DNA of 64,000 bases, from contig JAHEZD010000026.1 of the NCBI GenBank assembly GCA_023251255.1, forward strand, positions 1 to 64,000, written 5' to 3'. Below are positions 37,262-46,306 of the stretch, one piece after another; the stretch's first letter is position 1, and each line of letters starts with the position of its first letter. Source of the stretch: Chitinophagaceae bacterium. GTDB taxonomy: Bacteria > Bacteroidota > Bacteroidia > Chitinophagales > Chitinophagaceae. The notes beneath the pieces were generated by a model that was not told the origin of the DNA, searched no databases, and saw only the letters and a list, made by a program, of their open reading frames with translations. A program made the translations under genes and the position numbers.

Positions 37262-38233
37262 CTAATAAGGAACCGCAAGTACCGCACTTTCATAATCATC
37301 CAATCTATCCAAATGGAGAATGGTCCTGGAGTTATCCACGCTTCTATTGTACATGGGCAGGAACCTGGCCCCGTAAACAAACTCCTCATAGGTATAGGAT
37401 GCTTTGGAAATAACCGTACTGGCAAAGCTTTCATCGAAGCCCTCCACAAAAATCAGCAATTCCGTTTGGGCATTGTCAATATCCTCCTTTGTCAATTGGT
37501 AAAAAGGGCTCTCTTCATTGATTACATGCACCAATGTCCAGTTGGCCGTCATGGTATTGGCCTTCGCAATATCCAATGGCAAATTGAAAAACCTGTTCTT
37601 CATCACGCCATCTTCCAATAACCGCAGAGCAAGCGTAACCCTCACTTCCACGTTCACCAAGTAGTTCTTGGTATAGGGCACCATCCTGAACATGATGGCC
37701 ACCCCACCATCTTTAAAGGGGGCAAACAGGGCATTCTTGCTGTAACGGATATATGATTTGGGCCTTGCAAAACGCCCATACAGCAAACCTGTAACCAGTG
37801 CAAAACTCATCAGGCCAATTAAGGCTTCTAGGGATGCTGTAAAGCTTGCCCAGAATCCAATGGGATTGATCCTGCCGTAACCAACTGTAGTGAATGTTTG
37901 GGCCGAGAAGAAGAAGGCCTCACCAAATTTTTCACTTACGGAATTGGCCACCATGCCACCTAAATGGTCAAGCCCAATCAATAAATAAAGACTGGCAAAC
38001 AATAAGTTCACTGAAACAAAGAACACCATGATTACCGTAATGAACTTCCAGTTCTTTGTGGAAAGCAGGGCATGATAAAGGTTCAGTCTCGCAAAGAAGG
38101 GCATGCCCCTCACTTCCATGTTGGGGGTACCATTGCTATTGAAGAAACGTCCCCCGCTCAGGGTACTGTTGGTACTGAGGCCTGTTTCGTTTTCCGCTTG
38201 TGCTTTTTTGTTGAGGTGTTTCAATAAGGCCAT
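37262..38233 (-). CDS. KirBac-type inward-rectifier potassium channel
   Basis: A 323-residue membrane protein. TM1 spans about 63-87 and TM2 about 127-150, with a pore helix and selectivity filter T116-V-G-Y-G120 in AQTFTTVGYGRINP. The C-terminal half is the immunoglobulin-like cytoplasmic domain of inward rectifiers (FAPFKDGGVAIMFRMVP, NYLVNVEVRVTLAL, FFNLPLDIAKANTMTANWTLVHVINEESPFY). The amphipathic stretch before TM1 (MPFFARLNLYHALLST) matches the slide helix. It conducts K+ across the inner membrane. It is divergent from the flippase gene with a 76-base gap. Confidence 0.93.
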   Translation of the reverse strand: MALLKHLNKKAQAENETGLSTNSTLSGGRFFNSNGTPNMEVRGMPFFARLNLYHALLSTKNWKFITVIMVFFVSVNLLFASLYLLIGLDHLGGMVANSVSEKFGEAFFFSAQTFTTVGYGRINPIGFWASFTASLEALIGLMSFALVTGLLYGRFARPKSYIRYSKNALFAPFKDGGVAIMFRMVPYTKNYLVNVEVRVTLALRLLEDGVMKNRFFNLPLDIAKANTMTANWTLVHVINEESPFYQLTKEDIDNAQTELLIFVEGFDESFASTVISKASYTYEEFVYGARFLPMYNRSVDNSRTILHLDRLDDYESAVLAVPY

Positions 38234-38309
38234 GTTGGGTAGAATGGTTTTTCCAAAAATACAGTAATTAAACTATCGTATTTTAGCCGCCAACATTCAA
38301 AAAATTGTA

Positions 38310-39620
38310 ATGACGTTTGAGAAGCTGCTGCAACAGAGTTTATTGTGGAGAGGGTTTTACTTCATTACATTATTGTTGGTAAACGTGGTACTCAGCCGTT
38401 ACCTACAAGCAGAAGGTAGTGGTTGGATTTACTACCTCACCAATTTCTTCTCGCTCATATTATTATTGGCCAGCCTGAGCATGGAAAGTGGGTACACCTA
38501 TTATGCCGCTGGTTATATTATCAACCACAATAAGTTGGCTTGGTTCTCCTTGTTGTGGACATTGGTAATCGGAGCAACTGTAGCTGTAGTAATTTATTAT
38601 TATTTCGGCAGTTTCAAGAAAATCCCTGCCAAGGAAGCCAACAACTACATGCTTTATTCGCTTACTTATGTCTGTGGCATATTGCTCATCAATTTCTTCA
38701 CGGTACTCTTCTATGCACATAAGAATTTCCTCCTGCCCAATTTGTTGATGGGGATGCTGAACCTGCTGCTGGCCATACTTATCTTTTCGATTCGGAAAAA
38801 AACGGACGCCTATCCAATCATTGTCAATAGCTATTTCTCCTTTATCCTGTTGCAGGGTATTGTACTGGCCATTGCTTTTATTTGGCTCAACGGGAGCTTT
38901 AGTGTTTTCTCATTGCCCAATAAGAAGGAATTTGGCATGCTATTGCGGTATTCATTGATGGCCCTTGCTGGCAACCTGCTGTTTTTTTTTATGTACAAGA
39001 TAGATTACTGGTTCGTAAAGCACTACCGTGGTAATGGTGCTGAACTGGGCAATTACATCCAGGCATCAAAACTTGCCCAAATGGTGTTGATTATCCCCCA
39101 GATATTGGCAAGCGTTATATTTCCACAAACTGCTGGGGGCACCCAGCAAAACGATGTTGGAAGATCTATCCTTGTCCTGTTCAGGTTATTGCTGCAAGTA
39201 ATAGGCGTATTGATGCTAGCAACATTGCTCTTGGGGCAGCCATTGTTCATTTTTGTTTTTGGAACAACATTCAATAATATCAACATGCCTTTCCTTATGC
39301 TGTTGCCCGGCATTTTTTCCATGTCGGTTACGGTATTATTGGCAGCTTTCTTTTCCGGTCATGGCCATGTGAAACTGAATGTGATTGGAACAGGCATAGG
39401 ATTACTAGTGGTGGTGGTGCTGGATATTTTGTGGGTCAAGGATTATGGCATAAGAGGAGCGGCTGCAGCTAGCAGTATTGGTTATTCAGCTTTTTTGTTC
39501 TATGCGTTGTGGTACTTCAAGAAAATCTATTCTTTCAAAGTGAAGGAAATGTTCTGTTTTTCCTTGAACGATTGGCGTTGGGTAAAGGATATATTGGTCC
39601 ATAAAAACAGCAAGCTATGA
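38310..39620 (+). CDS. Polysaccharide flippase-like membrane protein (Wzx/MOP superfamily)
   Basis: A 436-residue inner-membrane protein with about 12 hydrophobic segments. The N-terminal segment FYFITLLLVNVVLSRYLQAEGSGWIYYLTN and the central KIDYWFVKHYRGNGAELGNYIQASKLAQMVLIIPQILASVIFP match the polysaccharide biosynthesis/MATE-like transporters that flip lipid-linked glycans. It overlaps the next gene, a glycosyltransferase, by four bases (ATGA at 39617-39620), suggesting a shared surface-glycan role. Its glycan cannot be named. Confidence 0.85.
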   Translation: MTFEKLLQQSLLWRGFYFITLLLVNVVLSRYLQAEGSGWIYYLTNFFSLILLLASLSMESGYTYYAAGYIINHNKLAWFSLLWTLVIGATVAVVIYYYFGSFKKIPAKEANNYMLYSLTYVCGILLINFFTVLFYAHKNFLLPNLLMGMLNLLLAILIFSIRKKTDAYPIIVNSYFSFILLQGIVLAIAFIWLNGSFSVFSLPNKKEFGMLLRYSLMALAGNLLFFFMYKIDYWFVKHYRGNGAELGNYIQASKLAQMVLIIPQILASVIFPQTAGGTQQNDVGRSILVLFRLLLQVIGVLMLATLLLGQPLFIFVFGTTFNNINMPFLMLLPGIFSMSVTVLLAAFFSGHGHVKLNVIGTGIGLLVVVVLDILWVKDYGIRGAAAASSIGYSAFLFYALWYFKKIYSFKVKEMFCFSLNDWRWVKDILVHKNSKL

Positions 39621-40771
39621 AAGCATTATGGCTTGCCAGTTGGTACCCCTCAAAAAATGACCTGCTGACTGGTGATTTCTTTCAGCGTCATGCACGTGCC
39701 GCAGCCCTGCATGTGGATGTGCATGTGCTGCATATAAAACGCGACAATTCCATTCAGGGGACCATTGATAGGACCTACTCCCAACAAAATGAGCGGCTGT
39801 ACGAAACCATTGTTCTTTATAAGCCCCCCCTGTATAAGGTGTGGGGAATCAGTACCCTGTTTTCTGCCATTATCTGGTTCAAGTTAATGAAGAAGGAAAT
39901 CAACCAGTGGATGCTGCAGAATGGCAGGCCCGATATCATACATGTAAAAGCTGCTTGGAAAGCAGGGCTGATGGCAAGGCGGTGTAAAACAAAATACGGT
40001 ATTCCCTATTTTGTTTCCGAACAGTACACTGGTTATTTCAAAGAAGCGGGAGGCCTGGTACCCACCTTCAATTTTGTACAGCATTATTTTCTGAGGAAAA
40101 TATTCCAAGGAGCAGATAAAGTATTGCCCGTTTCCGATTATTTGGGGAAAGCGTTGAAAGAAAGGTATGGGGTGGACTATACAGTGCTAGATAATGTCAT
40201 TAACACTTCCATTTTTAGGCCGATTGATGAGAGCTATTGCAATACGATCTTTACATTACTGCATGTATCCCTATTGAACCTGCAGAAAAATCCTGACATT
40301 CTTTTCCAAGCAATCAGGTTGTTGGTTGAACAATCATTCAGTTTCAGGTTGCACCTAGTAGCACCAAAGGATATGGCGGAAACCTATCTTCATAAATATC
40401 CTGAAACAAGGCCGTTTATTATTCTGTTGCCAGAAACAGGGCAGGAAGAACTTGTGAAGCCAATGCAGGAAGCGGACTTGCTGCTCTTCCCATCAGCATT
40501 TGAAAGTTTCGGATTGGTGGCCTTTGAAGCTATTGCCTGTGGTACACCTGTACTATTGAGCAGGATAGAAGTGTTCACAAATAAGCTTTCAGGCAAGGAA
40601 TATGTTTCCTTTTGCCAACCCAATAATGCGGAAAGCCTAGCGGCATCAATAATTGATATGCACAAAAAAGGATTGAAATTCAATAAGAACGGAATGCACC
40701 AATTTGTCGATGCTTCATTTTCGGAACAAGCCATTGGGAGAAGATTCCTGGAACTCTATAGGGCTGATTAA
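39617..40771 (+). CDS. GT4-like glycosyltransferase (GT-B fold)
   Basis: A 384-residue protein. The N-terminus LWLASWYPSKNDLLTGDFFQRHARAAAL is typical of family-4 glycosyltransferases, and the donor-sugar site has the E-x7-E motif E296/E304 in FPSAFESFGLVAFEAIACGTPVL. It uses a nucleotide-activated sugar to extend a lipid-linked or surface glycan. Coupled by ATGA overlap to the flippase upstream. Donor and acceptor cannot be told. Its stop overlaps that of the convergent small membrane protein. Confidence 0.9.
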   Translation: MKALWLASWYPSKNDLLTGDFFQRHARAAALHVDVHVLHIKRDNSIQGTIDRTYSQQNERLYETIVLYKPPLYKVWGISTLFSAIIWFKLMKKEINQWMLQNGRPDIIHVKAAWKAGLMARRCKTKYGIPYFVSEQYTGYFKEAGGLVPTFNFVQHYFLRKIFQGADKVLPVSDYLGKALKERYGVDYTVLDNVINTSIFRPIDESYCNTIFTLLHVSLLNLQKNPDILFQAIRLLVEQSFSFRLHLVAPKDMAETYLHKYPETRPFIILLPETGQEELVKPMQEADLLLFPSAFESFGLVAFEAIACGTPVLLSRIEVFTNKLSGKEYVSFCQPNNAESLAASIIDMHKKGLKFNKNGMHQFVDASFSEQAIGRRFLELYRAD

Positions 40772-41049
40772 ATGTTCTTCGTAACGAAATAGATGAGAAT
40801 GCTCAGCCCTATGATAAAGTAAACATAGTAGTTCAATAGGTTGTTCCACCGCATATAAGCAATACGTTTACGGTTGCTGCTCATGCTCCTTTCGTCCATA
40901 TTATATAGGCGGAAAAAGCTGAAAAGCACTTCAGCAAGGTCAAAACGTTTCATCCTTGCAATCAGGTACATTTTAATTGCAACAACGGCCCCAATACTCA
41001 GTAAAAAAAAGGGTAACGCCTTTTTAAGGAATTCAATAACTAAATCCAT
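40768..41049 (-). CDS. Small membrane protein of unknown function
   Basis: A 93-residue protein with two hydrophobic segments (about 10-30, [20 protein letters not shown], and about 70-90, [16 protein letters not shown]) joined by a basic, aromatic loop ([20 protein letters not shown]). Not recognised as a named family. The composition (membrane segments with charged loop, good ATG start, normal stop) suggests a real gene. It converges on the glycosyltransferase with overlapping stops and diverges from lepA. Confidence 0.6.
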   Translation of the reverse strand: MDLVIEFLKKALPFFLLSIGAVVAIKMYLIARMKRFDLAEVLFSFFRLYNMDERSMSSNRKRIAYMRWNNLLNYYVYFIIGLSILIYFVTKNI

Positions 41050-41133
41050 CTGTGTTAAGTTTCAATAGATTGCAATTAATTCTGTTGTTACGGGGTGTAA
41101 CAAATATAAACGAAAATTTTTCTTCCGTCCCGT

Positions 41134-41141
41134 TATCTTTG
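41134..41141 (+). promoter_or_regulatory. Promoter -7 element of lepA, almost touching the start codon
   Basis: TATCTTTG fits TAnnTTTG exactly and is followed by CCCCCAATT and then the ATG of lepA at 41151. Transcription would begin about 5-8 bases after the box, leaving a leader of only a few bases. This also argues against the longer reading frame that starts at 41052. Confidence 0.65.
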
Positions 41142-41150
41142 CCCCCAATT

Positions 41151-42935
41151 ATGAAAAAAATCAGAAACTTTTGCATTATTGCACATATTGACCATGGCAA
41201 AAGTACATTGGCAGACAGGCTCTTGGAGCATACACATACTATTGGCGCAAGGGACATGCAGGCACAGGTACTGGATGATATGGACCTTGAACGCGAAAAA
41301 GGTATTACGATTAAAAGCCATGCCATCCAGGTAAACTACAAAATGAATGGCGAGGATTATGTACTTAACCTGATCGATACCCCCGGTCATGTGGATTTTA
41401 GTTATGAAGTGAGCCGTGCGCTGGCAGCTTGCGAAGGGGCATTGTTATTGGTGGACGCTTCCCAAGGAATACAGGCGCAAACTATTAGCAACCTGTACTT
41501 AGCCATTGACAACAATTTGGAAATAATTCCTGTCATCAACAAAATCGACATGGATGGTGCCATGATACCCGAAGTAACGGACCAGATTGTGGACCTGATT
41601 GGCTGTAAACCAGAAGAAATCTTATTGGCGAGTGGGAAAAGCGGAATAGGAATTGATGAAATCCTACAGGCCATTGTTAACCGGATACCTGCTCCAAGTG
41701 GTGATCCGGAAGCTCCGTTGCAGGCACTTATTTTTGATAGTGTTTTCAACAGTTTCCGGGGGGTGATTATTTATTACAGGATCATGAATGGTACCATTAC
41801 CCGCGGACAGAAAGTAAAGTTCATAGCCACCGGGCAGGAGTATGATGCCACGGAAATAGGCGTCCTGAAGTTTGGAATGGAAGCCAAGAACCATGTAGGT
41901 TGCGGCGATGTAGGCTATATCATTACAGGTATCAAGAATGCCAAGGAAGTGAAGGTTGGCGATACACTTACTTCAAGTGGAAGCATGGCAGAACGCATCA
42001 ACGGCTTTGAAGAAGTGAAGCCAATGGTTTTTGCAGGGATATTCCCTGTGGAAACCGACGCTTTCGAGGAATTGAGGGACTGTATGGAAAAGTTGCAATT
42101 GAACGATGCTTCGTTGACCTTTGAACTGGAAACATCACAAGCTTTGGGTTTTGGATTCCGCTGTGGCTTTCTCGGATTGCTGCACATGGAAATCATACAA
42201 GAGCGGTTGGAGAGGGAATTCAATCAAACGGTCATCACTACCGTACCCAACGTTAGCTTCATTGCCTATACTACTAAAGGTGAGAAGATTGATGTAAACA
42301 ACCCTGCTGAAATGCCTGATGCCACTAAATTGGACAGTATTGAAGAACCATTCATCAAGGCCCAGATTATTACACAGAGCGAATACATAGGCAATATAAT
42401 GACACTTTGTTTGGGCAAGAGGGGCATTCTACTGAACCAATCGTACATAACACCAACACGTGTGGAGCTTACTTTTGAAATGCCATTGACAGAGATTGTG
42501 TTTGACTTTTATGATAAATTAAAGAGCCAGACCCGTGGCTATGCAAGCTTCGATTACCATCCCATTGGTTACAGGGAAGCCGATATTGTAAGGATGGATA
42601 TATTGTTGAATGGTGATAAAGTGGATGCATTAGGCTCATTGATACACCGAAGCCGTGCACAGGATTTCGGAAGGAAATTGTGTGAGAAGTTGAAGGAGCT
42701 ATTAACCAAACAGCAGTTCCAGATTGCCATACAGGCAGCCATTGGCGCAAAGGTGATTGCCCGCGAAAACATCAGTGCCATGCGCAAGGATGTAACTGCC
42801 AAGTGTTATGGTGGTGACATCAGCCGTAAACGCAAGCTCTTGGAGAAGCAAAAAGAAGGGAAGAAACGCATGCGCCAAATTGGAAATATAGATGTACCCC
42901 AGGAAGCATTTTTGGCCGTACTGAAACTAGACTAA
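41151..42935 (+). CDS. lepA: Elongation factor 4 (LepA), ribosomal back-translocase GTPase
   Basis: A 594-residue translational GTPase. The start is placed at 41151 because LepA proteins begin [19 protein letters not shown] and the promoter lies directly upstream; a frame from 41052 would add 33 unrelated residues. G1 is [10 protein letters not shown]3 DTPGHVDF, G4 NKID; domain II follows, then the EF-G-like domains III and V ([17 protein letters not shown]) and the LepA-specific C-terminus ([24 protein letters not shown]). It acts on stalled or mis-translocated ribosomes at the membrane or in the cytoplasm. It has its own promoter and terminator. Confidence 0.98.
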   Translation: MKKIRNFCIIAHIDHGKSTLADRLLEHTHTIGARDMQAQVLDDMDLEREKGITIKSHAIQVNYKMNGEDYVLNLIDTPGHVDFSYEVSRALAACEGALLLVDASQGIQAQTISNLYLAIDNNLEIIPVINKIDMDGAMIPEVTDQIVDLIGCKPEEILLASGKSGIGIDEILQAIVNRIPAPSGDPEAPLQALIFDSVFNSFRGVIIYYRIMNGTITRGQKVKFIATGQEYDATEIGVLKFGMEAKNHVGCGDVGYIITGIKNAKEVKVGDTLTSSGSMAERINGFEEVKPMVFAGIFPVETDAFEELRDCMEKLQLNDASLTFELETSQALGFGFRCGFLGLLHMEIIQERLEREFNQTVITTVPNVSFIAYTTKGEKIDVNNPAEMPDATKLDSIEEPFIKAQIITQSEYIGNIMTLCLGKRGILLNQSYITPTRVELTFEMPLTEIVFDFYDKLKSQTRGYASFDYHPIGYREADIVRMDILLNGDKVDALGSLIHRSRAQDFGRKLCEKLKELLTKQQFQIAIQAAIGAKVIARENISAMRKDVTAKCYGGDISRKRKLLEKQKEGKKRMRQIGNIDVPQEAFLAVLKLD

Positions 42936-42955
42936 ATAATATTTGACCGATACGG

Positions 42956-42986
42956 AAATGCCCAACTCGAGAAGTTGGGCATTTTT
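42956..42986. terminator. Terminator between convergent lepA and tamL
   Basis: AAATGCCCAACT (42956-42967) pairs with AGTTGGGCATTT (42973-42984), loop CGAGA, then TT; a 12-bp perfect stem. It lies 20 bases after lepA and 31 bases beyond the tamL stop, so it can serve both. Confidence 0.9.
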
Positions 42987-43016
42987 GTTTATGGTAAATT
43001 AGGTAGGAGTAATTGT

Positions 43017-45434
43017 TTAGAAAGGCAATCCGATGCCCAATTGGAAGGCATAGTTGCGTACTTCTGTATGGGTGCTATTGTTCCTGTTTTCCTTCCATTT
43101 GAAGCTGCTCATCCAACCATTGTTGTCTTCGCGGCCGGGATCTTTTACCCTGTAAGCAAAATCCACGCGGATCAGGAAATAATTGAAATCAAATCTTAGC
43201 CCAGTACCAACGCCCACTGCAATATCCTGTGCCAAACGGTTCAGGGAAAATTCCGAACCTAGATCGTTCACGTTCTTCTTCACATTCCAGACATTGCCAA
43301 TATCTGCAAACAGGGCACTTCCTATTTTGAAGCCATTGATATTGGCCAACGTAAAACGGTATTCAAAGTTTGTTTCCAATTGGAGGTCTCCAAACCTGTC
43401 CCTGAAGCTATTGGCTGCAATGGTATCACTGGCAATGGATGAACCAAGTCCCAACTGTCTTAGTCCCCAAGCCCGCATGCTGTTGGGACCACCTGCCGAG
43501 AACTGCTTGAAGAAAGGTAAGGATTTGCCACCCAGTGGAACACCGATACCACTAAAAAAATGGTAGGCAATTTCGCTCTTCGGTCTTTTCTGGCTGAATT
43601 TGTAATCGAGTTCCAATTTTATGTACTGGTATATTTTATCCTGCCATTTCTTTACAACAGTCAATGGGAATATCGGAAGCAGGAGCCCTGACTCATCTAA
43701 ACCAATACGCACTTGATGGCTATTCTTGGGGTTTCTCTTACTATTGAAACTTTTCGTAATGGTAATGCTCGCTCCAATTACATTGCCCGTATTGAAGGAA
43801 TTGCGCAGGAACGGATTGTCCTTGAATATTTGGTCAAGTAGGGGCAATGTGTCTATTTTATAGAGCTCCACATTATAGGGTTTCCATGAAAACAATGTAT
43901 TGTTCTTTTGCCATTCCCAAGTGCTGCTTCCGGTTAGCTGGCGCACCCTATACGTGTCAAAACGTTCTATATAAGAAGCACTTGCAGAAAGGATTGTCCT
44001 TTTGTTGTCGCTCTTCCTGCCCAATTTAAAATACTTGGGGAAAGGGACAATTAACCTTGGCCAAACAAGATTCTGCGTAAGCCCAATCTGGAAGGTCTGT
44101 ATCAAATTTTTTGTGCTCGAAGTAGTATCCACAAAGTTCAGTTCAATGCCTGCCCTTATGCTGGTGTTTGATTGAATAGCCTGTTTCCAGACATTCCTAT
44201 TTGTATGCGTTGCACTAAAAGAAAGTCCAAGCAAATTGCCTGAGGTAAAGTCATTGCTGTTACGACTTGTTTCCAAGTTGTAGGTCATGTTCTGTTTGAT
44301 GGCAGGCTCCAGAAAATAATGGACATCAATGGTATCCAATCCCCTTTGAACAATCCTAGCATCTACTTGCTTCCAAGCAGGGATTTGGGAGAGCGTATTG
44401 ATGGTCTTGAAGTAAAGGTCCTCATTGTATTCACCGTTAACCGTATCCTTCCGGAGGTAAGTATGCTCACGCAATGGCCGCAATTTGAACTTGCCCATAT
44501 GGTCACGTATGATTAAATCCCCTTTTTTGTTTTTGGTTTCCCTTGCCCATTTCTGAACAATAAGGCTATCAGGGAAATCATTGAAGGATGTTTCTGGATA
44601 ATAATAGATGTTGCCTACATAAAATTTCCTGAGTTTACTGGAATCCTTGATTTCCCTCTGGCGTACGTCAATGTCCCATGTAGGGTTTTCCCTTCTCCGT
44701 TTATCAGCATCTGCAATGAGCTTTGCCTGTTCAAAGGGGTCAAGCGTAAGCTTAAAAAGGTTTTCATTGGCTGTGTCTACCAAGGCATAAACATCTTCCC
44801 TTGTAAACTTATAATAACCATTTTGTCTGAACCAGGTAACAATCCGGTCCAGTTCATCAGATATAGTTTGTTTGGTATAGGGTTTTCCTTTTTTTAAAAG
44901 ACTGTTTCCAAACTGCTGCATGGCAAGTGATTGCAAAGCACTATCCGCAACGGATTTGTGTAGGCTATCAACAAAAGTATAGCTTACGGAATCAATAGTA
45001 ATATTCTTGCCCAAATCGATATTCATGGTTAACGTGGTACGAAGCTGGTCCTTAACCGTATCAATTTGTATTGGAGAGGTTGGTCTGATAATGGCATAAT
45101 AATATCCCTGCGAATTCAAATAGGCATTCATGAAACTTGTTGTACGCATCAGGTTCAATGAGTCGTAAACAGGAGGGTTCTTGATGGTAAAGAAAATACC
45201 GAACTTCTGCAGTTTTGCCACCTTCAAACTATCGTCCCAATAATTATCAAGTTCTGTTGTTAAACGTTTTTTCTCATCTTTGGACACATTGCCATTCAGT
45301 ATAACCTTGGTATCAAAAACAAAGGGTTTGTTGGGCTGGAAATTCTTTACTGTGGTACAGGAGCCAAGAAGGAGCATAAAACATATTGTATAGCAGGTTG
45401 TCTGGAATAAACGGGTTTTGCCAATCAAAAACAT
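43017..45434 (-). CDS. tamL: TamL-type Omp85 outer-membrane assembly lipoprotein
   Basis: An 805-residue protein with signal MFLIGKTRLFQTTCYTICFMLLLGSC and lipobox Cys26. The middle region looks like POTRA-type domains (VFDTKVILNGNVSKDEKKRL ... LNSQGYYYAIIRPTSPIQIDTVKDQLRTTLTMNIDLGKNITIDSVSY), and the C-terminal half is an Omp85 barrel with GGPNSMRAWGLRQLG and a final Phe. Bacteroidota encode TamA as a lipoprotein, called TamL, which with TamB helps insert or lipid-connect outer-membrane proteins. No tamB was found in the window. It is divergent from the rRNA methyltransferase, with only five bases between start codons. Confidence 0.85.
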   Translation of the reverse strand: MFLIGKTRLFQTTCYTICFMLLLGSCTTVKNFQPNKPFVFDTKVILNGNVSKDEKKRLTTELDNYWDDSLKVAKLQKFGIFFTIKNPPVYDSLNLMRTTSFMNAYLNSQGYYYAIIRPTSPIQIDTVKDQLRTTLTMNIDLGKNITIDSVSYTFVDSLHKSVADSALQSLAMQQFGNSLLKKGKPYTKQTISDELDRIVTWFRQNGYYKFTREDVYALVDTANENLFKLTLDPFEQAKLIADADKRRRENPTWDIDVRQREIKDSSKLRKFYVGNIYYYPETSFNDFPDSLIVQKWARETKNKKGDLIIRDHMGKFKLRPLREHTYLRKDTVNGEYNEDLYFKTINTLSQIPAWKQVDARIVQRGLDTIDVHYFLEPAIKQNMTYNLETSRNSNDFTSGNLLGLSFSATHTNRNVWKQAIQSNTSIRAGIELNFVDTTSSTKNLIQTFQIGLTQNLVWPRLIVPFPKYFKLGRKSDNKRTILSASASYIERFDTYRVRQLTGSSTWEWQKNNTLFSWKPYNVELYKIDTLPLLDQIFKDNPFLRNSFNTGNVIGASITITKSFNSKRNPKNSHQVRIGLDESGLLLPIFPLTVVKKWQDKIYQYIKLELDYKFSQKRPKSEIAYHFFSGIGVPLGGKSLPFFKQFSAGGPNSMRAWGLRQLGLGSSIASDTIAANSFRDRFGDLQLETNFEYRFTLANINGFKIGSALFADIGNVWNVKKNVNDLGSEFSLNRLAQDIAVGVGTGLRFDFNYFLIRVDFAYRVKDPGREDNNGWMSSFKWKENRNNSTHTEVRNYAFQLGIGLPF

Positions 45435-45439
45435 ACACG

Positions 45440-46159
45440 ATGATAAGTAAGAGTGAGCTCAAATATATCCAATCTTTATGCCACAAAAAACAAAGGCAGG
45501 AAGAAGGGCTGTTCATAGCCGAAGGCCCAAAACTGGTGCATGAATTATTGAACAGCAATTATACCATTCATAAGTTGTATGCGCTGGCTGGATGGCTGCA
45601 GACTAACAAACAGGTCAATATTGATATTGTTGAAGTAAATGAAACGGAGCTGGAGAAGATCAGTGCCCTCCAAACACCCAACAGCGTACTGGCGGTGGTC
45701 CAGCAGAAACAAGCCACTGATCCCAATATAAAAGGAAAAATAAGTTTGTTATTGGATGGCATTCAGGACCCTGGGAACCTTGGAACAATCATCCGCATTG
45801 CGGATTGGTTTGGTATCAATGAAGTTCTATGCAGTGGGGACACTACCGAACTTTACAACCCCAAAGTAATACAAAGCACCATGGGCAGCTTTGTTAGGGT
45901 AAATGTTTGGTATGGGGATATAAAGAATTTTTTGGAAAATACAACCGTCCCCGTTTACGGAACCTTGTTACAGGGCAGGAGCATTTACGAAACAGCCAAA
46001 CCCAAAGAAGCATTATTGATTATTGGTAATGAGGGCAGGGGCATAAAGGATGAACTATTGCCTCTTATTAACTACCCTATAACCATACCAAGGATGGGCG
46101 GCGCAGAAAGTTTGAATGCAGCCGTGGCCACGGGTATTGTACTATCGCATTTGGTATGA
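45440..46159 (+). CDS. TrmH-family (SpoU) RNA 2'-O-methyltransferase
   Basis: A 239-residue protein from the ATG at 45440 (MISKSELKYIQSLCHKKQRQEEGLFIAEG), the usual start of this family; a frame extending back to 45386 would overlap tamL. An N-terminal substrate-binding domain precedes the SPOUT knot with LLLDGIQDPGNLGTIIRIADWFG, IIGNEGRGI and IPRMGGAESLNAAVATGIV, which bind S-adenosylmethionine and place the catalytic Arg. It methylates a ribose 2'-OH in rRNA or tRNA; the site cannot be given, though RlmB-like 23S rRNA activity is plausible. Confidence 0.92.
   Translation: MISKSELKYIQSLCHKKQRQEEGLFIAEGPKLVHELLNSNYTIHKLYALAGWLQTNKQVNIDIVEVNETELEKISALQTPNSVLAVVQQKQATDPNIKGKISLLLDGIQDPGNLGTIIRIADWFGINEVLCSGDTTELYNPKVIQSTMGSFVRVNVWYGDIKNFLENTTVPVYGTLLQGRSIYETAKPKEALLIIGNEGRGIKDELLPLINYPITIPRMGGAESLNAAVATGIVLSHLV
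45460..45467 (-). promoter_or_regulatory. Candidate -7 element of tamL inside the neighbouring gene
   Basis: CAAATATA on the plus strand reads TATATTTG on the minus strand, fitting TAnnTTTG, 26 bases upstream of the tamL ATG. It lies inside the first codons of the divergent methyltransferase gene, as expected since the two start codons are five bases apart. Confidence 0.5.
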
Positions 46160-46306
46160 TTTATGGAAAACCTGTTCTTTTTATTTCATAAAAAATTTGT
46201 TATGAAGGTGGGTGCTTCCTGCTGGGCTTAATTACTCTTTCTTATTTGGTAGTCCTATTATGGAGCCAAGTATTGCAGCGAACCTTAATTGAAAAATCGC
46301 TGCTCA

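Noticed and set aside
41052-41150. Longer N-terminus for lepA starting at 41052
   Set aside because: LepA proteins begin at the MKKIRNF position (41151) and an exact -7 promoter box lies within this segment.
46276-46304. Stem GCAGCGA / TCGCTGC near the end of the LolE-like gene as a terminator
   Set aside because: Only seven pairs and no T tract on either strand after the stem.
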